Source: Neisseriaceae bacterium
GTDB lineage: Bacteria > Pseudomonadota > Gammaproteobacteria > Burkholderiales > Neisseriaceae
NCBI GenBank assembly: GCA_017989485.1
Contig: JAGNPU010000139.1
Span: 1-5,844 of the forward strand
Direction: 5' to 3'
Length of the DNA stretch: 5,844 bases
Under the pieces are notes generated by a model. That model searched no databases, was not told the DNA's origin, and saw only the letters and a list, made by a program, of their open reading frames with translations. A program made the translations under genes and the position numbers. Each line of letters starts with the position of its first letter. Positions within the stretch are counted from its first letter, which is position 1. Below, one piece after another: positions 1 through 5,844 of the stretch.

Positions 1-41
1 ATGTTCAACCGTATGCCCACCCTTAATCCAGAGCCATCACC
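1..41. other. Short leader ahead of the LtaS-like gene; upstream gene not resolvable
   Basis: Only 41 bases precede the first gene. One plus-strand frame has a TAA at 24-26 that could be the stop of a gene lying upstream of the window, but too few codons are visible to test this. I see no strong Shine-Dalgarno sequence before the ATG at 42; the closest purine stretch is a weak AGAG around 31-34. No promoter can be assigned in so little sequence. Confidence 0.3.
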
Positions 42-2069
42 ATGCGATTCATCCAATTCAAACGCCTTTTGGCCATGCTCATCTTGCCGTGGGCCCTGGC
101 CATTGCCCTCCAAACCGCAGGACGGGCTTTTTTATTGATGCGCTATGGCAGCGGCCTCACCTTGGCCGAGCAGGGTCACGACATCGCCACCCTCTTCACC
201 ATTGGGCTGCGCTTTGACATCCGCATGGCCAGCATTCTGTTTGGCGGCCTATTCCTGCTGTCGCTGCTCAGCCTCGCCACCAGCAAAATCCATCAACGCT
301 GGCTCAACGCCTTGCCCTGGCTGAGCGCGGGACTACTGACCGTGGTGGCCTTGCTCACCGTGGCCAATATTTACTATTACGCCACCTACGATCGCCACAT
401 CGACCTCTTTATATTCGGCCTATTGGAAGACGACACCAAGGCCATCTTGCAAACCCTGTGGAGCGACTACCCCGTCATCCGAGGGGTATTGGGCTTGGGC
501 CTGTTCGCCTACGCCATGGTGTGGCTAAACCGACGCTGGCAGCGTGCCATCCTGTCCCGCCTGGCCAAACGCAACAGCGTGTACGTGCGCCTGCCGGTGA
601 TTTTGCTGACTTTTTTGCTGATTTTAATCGGCGCCCGCGGCTCGCTCACCACGTTTCCCCTGCGCCACGCCGACGCCCAGATTTCCAACGTCAAAATCAT
701 CAATGACTTCACCCCCAATGCCGTCATTGCCCTGAACTGGGCGTATAAAGACTATGAAAACAACAACACCTTTGCGGCCGCCACCGACGACGACGGCAGC
801 GCCTTGCTGGGTCAATTTCTAGGCCAGCCCACGCCGGCCAGCCTAGCCCCCTTCCAGGCCCAAACGGCAGCCAATGCCCAGGCAGAAAAAACCCCACCCA
901 ACGTGGTGCTGGCCGTCATGGAAAGCTTTGGCACCCACTTATTGCAATACGACACGCCGCAGCGCGACCTCTATGGCGCCCTACGCAGCCACTGGCAGCA
1001 AGACTGGCACTTTGAACGCTTCGTCTCCGAGGGCGATGGCACCATAGATTCGCTCAATCGGTTTTTTGTCCGCAGCCCCATGTCTAGCGTGAGCCAATCA
1101 TCGGCGCAGAAAATGACGTTTGCCAGCAATATGTTCCAACCCTATAAAGACCAAGGCTATCGCATCGTCTACATCACGCCCGGCAACGGTGCCTGGCGTA
1201 ACCTCAATCAATTCTTGGTCAATCTTGGCGTGGATGAGTTTGTCGAGCAAAACACCTTAAAGCAGCGCTATCCCGAAGCGGAAGTGGGCCCATGGGGCGT
1301 GCCGGATGAATACATGTTCCGCTTTGCCGAAGCACGGCTAAGCCAGGCCGAACAAGATGGCCAACCCGTCTTCATCATGATGATGTCGGTGTCTCATCAC
1401 CCCCCCTATAAGCTGCCCGACCATCAGGCGCGCCAAAACTTTGCCCTCAGCGCCGATGAGGCCGCACGCTTCAGCAATCTGGCCGAAGGCAAGGCCCTGG
1501 TCGAAGTCTTCAACACCTTCCGCTACGCCAACGACCAGCTGGGCCAATTCCTCGGCTGGGTCAAAACCCAACCCAAGCTGGCCCACAACACCATTGTGGC
1601 CGCCACCGGCGACCACAATATTCGTGGCGTCAACTACCCTGACGCCGTCGACCTGGCCCTACACCACGCCGTGCCGTTTTATCTGTACGTGCCTCAGCCC
1701 TACCGCGAGGGCCGTCGCTACGACCCCAGCCGCGTTGGCAGCCACAAAGACATCATGCCGACGCTGTATGCCCTAAGCTTGTCCAATACGCCCTTTTACC
1801 AAACCGGCTGCAACCTCTTGGCCCAAGTGCCCGATCAAAACTGGTGCCAGCTGGGCTATAACCCCAACGTTTTCCTCACCCCTGAGGGCGCTTACAACCC
1901 CAGCAACGACAGCTTCCGCCCCTGGGCCGACGCCCAAGGCTTGGCCTTGGCCGCGCAACCGGCTACGCCACAGCCCAGCACCCAGGCCGTGATTGACCGC
2001 TGGCAGGCCTTTACCCCATTGCTGGCCTGGCAGCTCAACCGCCAGGTACAGGACGCCAAGGCCAAATAG
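42..2069 (+). CDS. LTA synthase family (LtaS-like, sulfatase-fold) membrane transferase
   Basis: A 675-residue inner-membrane protein with the LtaS/OpgB architecture. About five hydrophobic segments (near residues 10-27, 62-80, 92-112, 145-162, 183-197) precede a linker and a large extracytoplasmic sulfatase-fold domain from about 285 to 580. Expected metal and catalytic residues are visible: Glu294 in MESFG, a probable nucleophile Thr334 in GDGTIDS, Asp524-His525 in TGDHN and His568 in GSHKD. SHHPPY at 451-456 is a typical substrate-side motif. The family moves phosphoglycerol or phosphoethanolamine from phospholipids onto glycans or lipids at the outer face of the membrane; in Gram-negatives the acceptor is often a periplasmic glucan or is unknown, so I give no symbol. 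The ATG at 42 keeps the first helix intact; the next Met codons would cut into it. The tail after 585 carries the only two cysteines (590, 602). The gene ends at a bidirectional terminator and converges on ruvX. Family is sure; substrate is not. Confidence 0.9.
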   Translation: MRFIQFKRLLAMLILPWALAIALQTAGRAFLLMRYGSGLTLAEQGHDIATLFTIGLRFDIRMASILFGGLFLLSLLSLATSKIHQRWLNALPWLSAGLLTVVALLTVANIYYYATYDRHIDLFIFGLLEDDTKAILQTLWSDYPVIRGVLGLGLFAYAMVWLNRRWQRAILSRLAKRNSVYVRLPVILLTFLLILIGARGSLTTFPLRHADAQISNVKIINDFTPNAVIALNWAYKDYENNNTFAAATDDDGSALLGQFLGQPTPASLAPFQAQTAANAQAEKTPPNVVLAVMESFGTHLLQYDTPQRDLYGALRSHWQQDWHFERFVSEGDGTIDSLNRFFVRSPMSSVSQSSAQKMTFASNMFQPYKDQGYRIVYITPGNGAWRNLNQFLVNLGVDEFVEQNTLKQRYPEAEVGPWGVPDEYMFRFAEARLSQAEQDGQPVFIMMMSVSHHPPYKLPDHQARQNFALSADEAARFSNLAEGKALVEVFNTFRYANDQLGQFLGWVKTQPKLAHNTIVAATGDHNIRGVNYPDAVDLALHHAVPFYLYVPQPYREGRRYDPSRVGSHKDIMPTLYALSLSNTPFYQTGCNLLAQVPDQNWCQLGYNPNVFLTPEGAYNPSNDSFRPWADAQGLALAAQPATPQPSTQAVIDRWQAFTPLLAWQLNRQVQDAKAK

Positions 2070-2085
2070 GCCGCGGGCACACGCA

Positions 2086-2116
2086 AAAGCGGCCGATCGT
2101 GATGATCGGCCGCTTT
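2086..2116. terminator. Bidirectional intrinsic terminator between convergent genes
   Basis: A perfect 13-bp inverted repeat, AAAGCGGCCGATC at 2086-2098 and GATCGGCCGCTTT at 2104-2116, encloses a 5-base loop. The GC-rich stem is bordered by As on the left and by TTTGTT on the right, so it can work as a Rho-independent terminator on both strands, although the T-tract is short. It starts 17 bases after the LtaS-like stop and lies about 20 bases beyond the ruvX stop on the other strand, exactly where a shared terminator for two convergent units is expected. Confidence 0.9.
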
Positions 2117-2135
2117 GTTGTGGGCACACTAGACG

Positions 2136-2582
2136 CTAGGGCAATAACTCAATATAGCCCGATTCAAAAAACGTGGTCAAGATGGCCTGTGCCGCCACCT
2201 GATCCAAAAACGGCTTTTGCTTTTTGCCATACACCTGCGCTTCTTTCAGCAGGCTTTCGGCCACCACCGAGGACAGGCGCTCGTCCACCAAATATACGGG
2301 CAAGCGAAAACGCCCATTCAGCCGCTGGGCAAAACGGCGGCACACCACCGTCATTTCATGCGGCGTGCCGTCAACGTGGGTGGGCAAGCCCACCACCAGC
2401 TGACGGGGCTGCCACTCTTTGAGCAAGGCCTCTATCTTGGCAAACTTTTTGTCGTTTTCCACCTCGGCAATGGTCATGATGGGGTGGGCAATGCCCAATA
2501 ATGCATCCCCCTCGGCCACGCCAATGCGCGCCTCACCAAAGTCAAACGCCAAGATCGTGCCCTGAGGGATGGGGTTAAGCAT
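2136..2582 (-). CDS. ruvX: Putative pre-16S rRNA nuclease / Holliday junction resolvase-like RuvX (YqgF)
   Basis: A 148-residue protein of the YqgF family, a compact RNase H-like nuclease fold of the family's usual length. The family is linked to 5' end maturation of 16S rRNA and was earlier proposed as a Holliday junction resolvase; it acts in the cytoplasm. Landmarks are clear: [11 protein letters not shown] with Asp14, VGLP at 64-67, DERLSS with Glu101, and [10 protein letters not shown] with Asp127. These three acidic residues form the expected metal-binding active site. The start overlaps the end of yqgE by 8 bases in another frame, so the two are cotranscribed and probably coupled; a G-rich GGGGTG at 2587-2592 may serve as a weak ribosome site. 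The stop is TAG, and the shared terminator follows. The same gene pair occurs in E. coli and many other proteobacteria. Identity is secure. Confidence 0.96.
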   Translation of the reverse strand: MLNPIPQGTILAFDFGEARIGVAEGDALLGIAHPIMTIAEVENDKKFAKIEALLKEWQPRQLVVGLPTHVDGTPHEMTVVCRRFAQRLNGRFRLPVYLVDERLSSVVAESLLKEAQVYGKKQKPFLDQVAAQAILTTFFESGYIELLP

Positions 2583-3141
2583 GGCCCACCCCAGACATTA
2601 ATTTAGCCGCATCCAGGCCCAATAGCCCCAGCGCCGCGCCGTAACGCTCTTCGCTGGGCACATCAAACATAATGTGGGCATCGGCGGGCACGATGAGCCA
2701 ATCATTATTGGCCAACTCCTGCTCCAATTGGCCCGCCTGCCAGCCAGAATAACCTAAGGTCGCCATCATTTTCATGCCCGACTCGGCTTCATTAAAGCGG
2801 GTCAAAATGTCTTTAGACGTGGTCAAGGCAATCTCATCACTGACCCGCAGGCTGGTTTGCCACTTGCCCACCGGGGTGTGCAATAAAAACCCACGGTCTG
2901 GGTGTAAAGGCCCACCAAAATAGGCCAAATCATTTTGAAACTGGACGGGCGTCGAGGTTTTCACCTGATCAAACAGCTGCGTCAGCATAATCGGCGACGG
3001 TTTATTAATCAATAAACCCATGGCCCCCTGCTCGCTGTGCTCGCACAGGTAAACCACGCTGTCTTTAAAAAACAGATCCGTCATGGCGGGCATGGCCACC
3101 AAAAAATGGTTGGCTAATGTGGTGATGTCGATTGTATTCAT
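2575..3141 (-). CDS. yqgE: YqgE/AlgH family protein
   Basis: A 188-residue protein that matches the YqgE/AlgH family (formerly DUF179) along its whole length. Signature stretches are HFLVAMPAM at 12-20, VVYLCEH at 29-35, [10 protein letters not shown] at 39-48, FGGP at 75-78, [11 protein letters not shown] at 130-140 and NDWL at 146-149, ending in the typical GHA tail. The biochemical role is not established; AlgH was named from alginate regulation in Pseudomonas, but most members have no known activity. It is first gene of a two-gene operon with ruvX, overlapping it by 8 bases. The ATG at 3141 is the only start that keeps the conserved HFLVAMPAM block; the next Met falls inside it. There is no good Shine-Dalgarno sequence before it, only an A/T-rich GAACCTTTTTA. 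A predicted extended -10 promoter lies about 45 bases upstream. Confidence 0.95.
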   Translation of the reverse strand: MNTIDITTLANHFLVAMPAMTDLFFKDSVVYLCEHSEQGAMGLLINKPSPIMLTQLFDQVKTSTPVQFQNDLAYFGGPLHPDRGFLLHTPVGKWQTSLRVSDEIALTTSKDILTRFNEAESGMKMMATLGYSGWQAGQLEQELANNDWLIVPADAHIMFDVPSEERYGAALGLLGLDAAKLMSGVGHA

Positions 3142-3183
3142 TAAAAAGGTTCAGCTAACTCTATTAAGGTTACATTACAAATC

Positions 3184-3192
3184 ATTCTAACA
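3184..3192 (-). promoter_or_regulatory. Predicted extended -10 promoter for yqgE-ruvX
   Basis: Read on the minus strand, this stretch is TGTTAGAAT: a TAGAAT box (one mismatch to TATAAT) with the TG of an extended -10 one base upstream. I see no good -35 hexamer at 16-18 bases, which is common for extended -10 promoters. Transcription would start near 3177 and give a leader of about 36 bases before the yqgE ATG. This is prediction by eye only. Confidence 0.45.
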
Positions 3193-3282
3193 TTTATGCC
3201 CACAAAAAGCCGCATCCTTTCATCTTCCCGCGCGCTTTAGGGTCTGAATTCAAGGCACAGTGGAAACGATTTGGCGCAAACA

Positions 3283-3312
3283 TTGAGTTTTCACCATAAA
3301 AAACACTATAAT
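3283..3312 (+). promoter_or_regulatory. Predicted sigma-70-type promoter for gpmI-envC
   Basis: A perfect TATAAT at 3307-3312 follows TTGAGT at 3283-3288 (four of six matches to TTGACA) with an 18-base spacer that is A/T-rich. The start point would be near 3319, leaving a leader of about 65 bases before the gpmI GTG. It is the best promoter-like sequence in the divergent gap and points the right way. A 7-bp inverted repeat brackets the -10 box. Confidence 0.65.
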
Positions 3313-3322
3313 GGAATGGTGA
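3291..3322. repeat. 7-bp inverted repeat flanking the gpmI -10 box
   Basis: TCACCAT at 3291-3297 and ATGGTGA at 3316-3322 are exact inverted copies separated by 18 bases. They lie on either side of the predicted -10 hexamer, covering roughly -28 to +4 of the predicted start. The position would suit an operator for a dimeric regulator, but a repeat this short can arise by chance and I recognise no known binding site. Confidence 0.35.
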
Positions 3323-3383
3323 CGTATGCCTAAGCGCCTCACGTTCGTCCGCCCTAACCCCACACAATTCAGAAAGTAAATTC

Positions 3384-4901
3384 GTGCAACTTACAAAACC
3401 CGTGATTTTATTGATTTTAGATGGTGTCGGCCACCGCGAAGAAGGTGAAGACAATGCTTTTTTACACGCCCAAACACCTTATTTAGATGACCTTAAAAAA
3501 CGCTTTGCCTATGGCACGATAGACGCTTCTGAACGCATGGTGGGCTTGCCTACCGGCCAGTTTGGTAATTCTGAGGTAGGCCATTTAAACATCGGCGCTG
3601 GCCGCGTGGTCGAGCAAGACATCACCAAAATCGACATTGCCATCGAACGCCAACAGCTGGCGCACAATCCCGCCTTGGTAGACACCTTTAAGCAGGCACA
3701 GGGCCACCAGCTCCACCTATTGGGTTTGTTTTCTGATGGCGGCGTACACAGCCACATCAACCATTTTTTTGCCACCCTTGACGCTGCCGTGGCCTTCGGC
3801 CTAGAGCGCATTGTGGTGCATCCCTTTTTGGATGGTCGCGACACCCCACCGAAAAGCGCCCAGCCCTACCTAGAAAAACTGGAGGCCTATTGCCTAGCCC
3901 ACCCTCAGGTGTGCATCGGCAGCGTGGTCGGCCGCTTCTTCGCCATGGACAGGGACAACCGCTGGGAACGCGTCCAAGAGGCCTATAACGCCTTAATGGG
4001 CAAAGCCCCATTCCAGGCCAACAGCGCCACCCAGGCCCTAGCCGATGCCTACGCGCGCGGTGAAAACGATGAGTTTGTGCAGGCCACCCTCATCACCCCG
4101 AACGCCGCCATTCAGCATGACGACACGGTGTTGTTCTTAAACTTCCGTGCCGACCGCGCCCGCGAATTAACCAGCGCCCTGGTCAAGCCGGACTTTGACG
4201 GCTTCCCCACCGCCGGCATTAAGTTGAAGCACTTTGCCAGCATCACCAGCTACGGCGACCAGTACGACCATCCCGTGCTGTTTGCCCCCTCGACCATTGC
4301 CAACGGCCTGGGCGAATACCTGTCGGCTCAGGGCCTGACCCAGTTACGCATCGCCGAAACCGAAAAGTACCCGCACGTGACCTATTTCTTCAGCGGTGGT
4401 CGCGAGTTGCCCTACCCGGGTGAAGAACGTATTTTGGTGCCCTCGCCTAAGGTCAAAACCTATGACATGCAGCCGGAAATGAACGCCCAACAGGTGACCG
4501 ACCACATCGTCGACGCCATAGCACACCACCGTTTTGACGTGATTATTTGCAACTACGCCAATGGCGACATGGTGGGCCACACCGGCGACATGGCCGCCAC
4601 CATCAAGGCCGTCGAAACCTTAGATGGCTGCGTCCACCAGGTGGTCACGGCCGCTCAAAAAGTGGGGGGTGAAGTGTTGGTCAGCGCCGACCATGGCAAC
4701 TGTGAAAACATGTTTGACCACCAACACGACCAAAAGCACACGCAACACACCACCAATCCTGTGCCCTTCTTATACGTGGGCCGCCCAGCCACCATTCAAG
4801 CCGGTGGCGCGTTAAAAGACATCGCCCCGACGCTGTTAAGCATGTTGGGCCTTCCTAAACCCGTAGAAATGACCGGCGAAAGTTTGATTAATTTTAAATG
4901 A
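3384..4901 (+). CDS. gpmI: 2,3-bisphosphoglycerate-independent phosphoglycerate mutase
   Basis: A complete 505-residue cytoplasmic enzyme that interconverts 3- and 2-phosphoglycerate in glycolysis and gluconeogenesis, using two metal ions, typically Mn2+, and no 2,3-bisphosphoglycerate. The alkaline-phosphatase-type metal domain is split around the phosphotransferase domain, as is normal. Visible residues: Asp13 in LILDGVG, nucleophile Ser63 in GNSEVGHLNIGAGR, His122 in GGVHSH, Arg152-Asp153 in LDGRDTPP, Arg184 and Arg190 in GRFFAMDRD, Arg255 and Arg258 in NFRADRARE, Lys328 in TEKYPHVT, Asp395 and His399 in NGDMVGHTG, Asp436-His437 in SADHGN, and His455 near HTTNPVPF. All expected active-site groups are present, so it should be active. 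The start is GTG: the conserved KPVILLILDG begins just after it and no in-frame ATG lies nearby; AGAAAG at 3371-3376 is a weak ribosome site. The stop overlaps the envC start as ATGA, indicating an operon. Confidence 0.97.
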   Translation: MQLTKPVILLILDGVGHREEGEDNAFLHAQTPYLDDLKKRFAYGTIDASERMVGLPTGQFGNSEVGHLNIGAGRVVEQDITKIDIAIERQQLAHNPALVDTFKQAQGHQLHLLGLFSDGGVHSHINHFFATLDAAVAFGLERIVVHPFLDGRDTPPKSAQPYLEKLEAYCLAHPQVCIGSVVGRFFAMDRDNRWERVQEAYNALMGKAPFQANSATQALADAYARGENDEFVQATLITPNAAIQHDDTVLFLNFRADRARELTSALVKPDFDGFPTAGIKLKHFASITSYGDQYDHPVLFAPSTIANGLGEYLSAQGLTQLRIAETEKYPHVTYFFSGGRELPYPGEERILVPSPKVKTYDMQPEMNAQQVTDHIVDAIAHHRFDVIICNYANGDMVGHTGDMAATIKAVETLDGCVHQVVTAAQKVGGEVLVSADHGNCENMFDHQHDQKHTQHTTNPVPFLYVGRPATIQAGGALKDIAPTLLSMLGLPKPVEMTGESLINFK

Positions 4902-5844
4902 TAAATATAAAATTATCCGTCTCCCTACTGGCATGTTGCCTGGCGCTTGGCGCCAGCAACCTGCTGTTTGCTGCGCCTGAGGCCACACCTGAGGCACTCA
5001 AAGCCACCCAGGAGGCGATTGAAGCCGCGCAAAAAGACATTGTGGCACGGCAGCAAACGCAAAAAAGCATCCAAAAAAGCCTGAATGAAAACGCCACAAA
5101 AATCAAGCAACAGCAGAACGAATACGACCGTCTGAGCAAGCAGCACCAGCTCAAATGGAATGAGGCCAAGGCCCTGCAAGCGGAACTGAATATCTTAAGG
5201 GTCAAAACCCAAGACAATCGCGCCCAGCTGTCGCGCATGCTCAATGCCTACTATAAAAATCGCTATCCTGAGGCCGTGATTTTGTTGCTCAATAACGACG
5301 ACCCCAATCAAAAAGGGCGTAATCTAAAATACATGCAATACTTGGTGGATGCCGACAAAAAAGTCATTAATGAGCTGCGCATACAACAGCAAAGAGTGGC
5401 TTTGCAACAGGCCGAAATCAACGCCGAAATGCGCAAAATAGAGGCCTTAGTGGCCAGCAAAAACAAGGTTTTAGGCCAGTTAAAAAACCAAGGTGAGCAG
5501 GCCTCGCGCCACAGCCAAAAAATTGATGCCGACATCCAAAAGCAAACAGACCTGATTCGAGAACTCAGGGGCAACGAACGTCGTCTGAACAACATCATCA
5601 CCACCTTGGCCCAGAAAAAAGCGGCCCAAGCGCGCCAGAATGCCCTGGCCGAGCAGGCGCGTAAGAATGAAGCCGCTCGCCAAGCGGCTCAAGCAGCCAA
5701 ACTGGCCGAAGCGAAAAAAAATGCCGATGCCAAGAAACTGTCTGCGCAAACGGCTGTCGAACCCACTGGTTCGACTGTGCCGGCGGCACCCGTTGTCGTG
5801 GCGCCCACGCCCCCAACGCCCCCAGCACAGCCAAAACCAGACAA
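4898..5844 (+). CDS. envC: EnvC-like murein hydrolase activator, N-terminal part (runs off the window)
   Basis: An open frame of 315 codons that continues past the window end. It begins with a Sec signal peptide (Lys5, a hydrophobic core near 7-24, likely cleavage after LLFA at residue 25). A long charged coiled coil follows, from about 32 to 110 and 155 to 280, interrupted by the EnvC-type region LSRMLNAYYKNRYPEAV near 111-127 with VILLLNNDDP after it. An Ala/Lys/Gln-rich stretch and a Pro/Ala/Val-rich linker (about 287-315) come last. In EnvC proteins such a coil recruits FtsEX at the division septum and a C-terminal LytM (M23-like) domain activates periplasmic amidases; that domain should lie just beyond the window and is not seen here. 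The ATG overlaps the gpmI TGA, and no strong ribosome site precedes it, so translational coupling is likely. gpmI-envC order is shared with E. coli and others. Other coiled-coil M23-family proteins are the main alternative. Confidence 0.85.
   Translation, partial: MINIKLSVSLLACCLALGASNLLFAAPEATPEALKATQEAIEAAQKDIVARQQTQKSIQKSLNENATKIKQQQNEYDRLSKQHQLKWNEAKALQAELNILRVKTQDNRAQLSRMLNAYYKNRYPEAVILLLNNDDPNQKGRNLKYMQYLVDADKKVINELRIQQQRVALQQAEINAEMRKIEALVASKNKVLGQLKNQGEQASRHSQKIDADIQKQTDLIRELRGNERRLNNIITTLAQKKAAQARQNALAEQARKNEAARQAAQAAKLAEAKKNADAKKLSAQTAVEPTGSTVPAAPVVVAPTPPTPPAQPKPD

Noticed and set aside
1773..2129. A 118-codon minus-strand open frame opposite the 3' end of the LtaS-like gene
   Set aside because: It is antisense to a well-supported coding region, spans the terminator, and its Gly/Ala/Leu-rich translation is typical of a shadow of GCC-rich codons.
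2129..2139. Small palindrome CTAG-ACG-CTAG overlapping the ruvX stop codon
   Set aside because: The arms are only 4 bases long and the adjacent 13-bp hairpin already explains termination, so it is probably chance.
3316..3333. A five-codon mini-frame (ATG to TAA) in the gpmI leader that could be a leader peptide
   Set aside because: Its ATG lies at or just before the predicted transcription start and has no ribosome site, so it is unlikely to be translated.
3194..3454. An 86-codon minus-strand open frame across the divergent gap and the gpmI start
   Set aside because: It overlaps the conserved 5' end of gpmI, sits over the predicted promoters, and its translation resembles no family I recognise. 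It is best explained as a shadow frame.
4928..4939. A possible lipobox (LLAC at residues 10-13) in the EnvC-like signal peptide
   Set aside because: The hydrophobic stretch before Cys13 is too short for a normal lipoprotein signal, while a good signal peptidase I site (LLFA, then Ala-Pro) ends the hydrophobic region at residue 25.
5575..5590. A CGTCTGAA stretch resembling a Neisseriaceae DNA uptake sequence
   Set aside because: It is a single copy inside coding sequence that does not exactly match a 12-base dialect I know; no second copy or inverted pair was found, including at the terminator where such pairs are often placed.

Overview
The window is an ordinary chromosomal, housekeeping-type stretch from a Gram-negative proteobacterium. 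It holds five protein-coding genes and no mobile element, CRISPR array, tRNA or rRNA that I can see. The gene set fits Beta- or Gammaproteobacteria: an overlapping yqgE-ruvX (yqgF) pair, and gpmI followed directly by an envC-type gene. Moderate GC, GCC-heavy codon use and protein style make me lean towards Betaproteobacteria, possibly Neisseriales, but this is a weak inference. I found no clear Neisseria-type DNA uptake sequence.

Layout. (1) 42-2069, plus strand: a five-helix membrane protein with an extracytoplasmic LtaS/sulfatase-fold domain, likely a phosphoglycerol- or phosphoethanolamine-type transferase of the cell envelope. (2) 2086-2116: a 13-bp perfect hairpin with an A-rich left side and a T-rich right side, a bidirectional terminator between convergent genes. 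(3) 2136-3141, minus strand: yqgE then ruvX/yqgF, overlapping by 8 bases as a two-gene operon. (4) 3142-3383: a divergent intergenic region of 242 bases with a predicted promoter for each direction. (5) 3384-4901, plus strand: complete gpmI (cofactor-independent phosphoglycerate mutase) with a GTG start and all expected catalytic residues. (6) 4898 to the window end, plus strand: the N-terminal 315 codons of an EnvC-like murein hydrolase activator, overlapping the gpmI stop by ATGA and cut off before its expected LytM domain.

Working together: gpmI and envC form an operon whose overlap suggests translational coupling between a glycolytic enzyme and a cell-separation factor, an arrangement known in other proteobacteria. 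yqgE-ruvX is a separate conserved unit. The LtaS-like gene and envC both concern the envelope but are not in one operon.

I do not see an undescribed system here. The points most worth a second look are the unknown substrate of the LtaS-like enzyme and its lone C-terminal cysteine pair, a 7-bp inverted repeat flanking the gpmI -10 box, and a terminator hairpin framed by 8-bp direct repeats.
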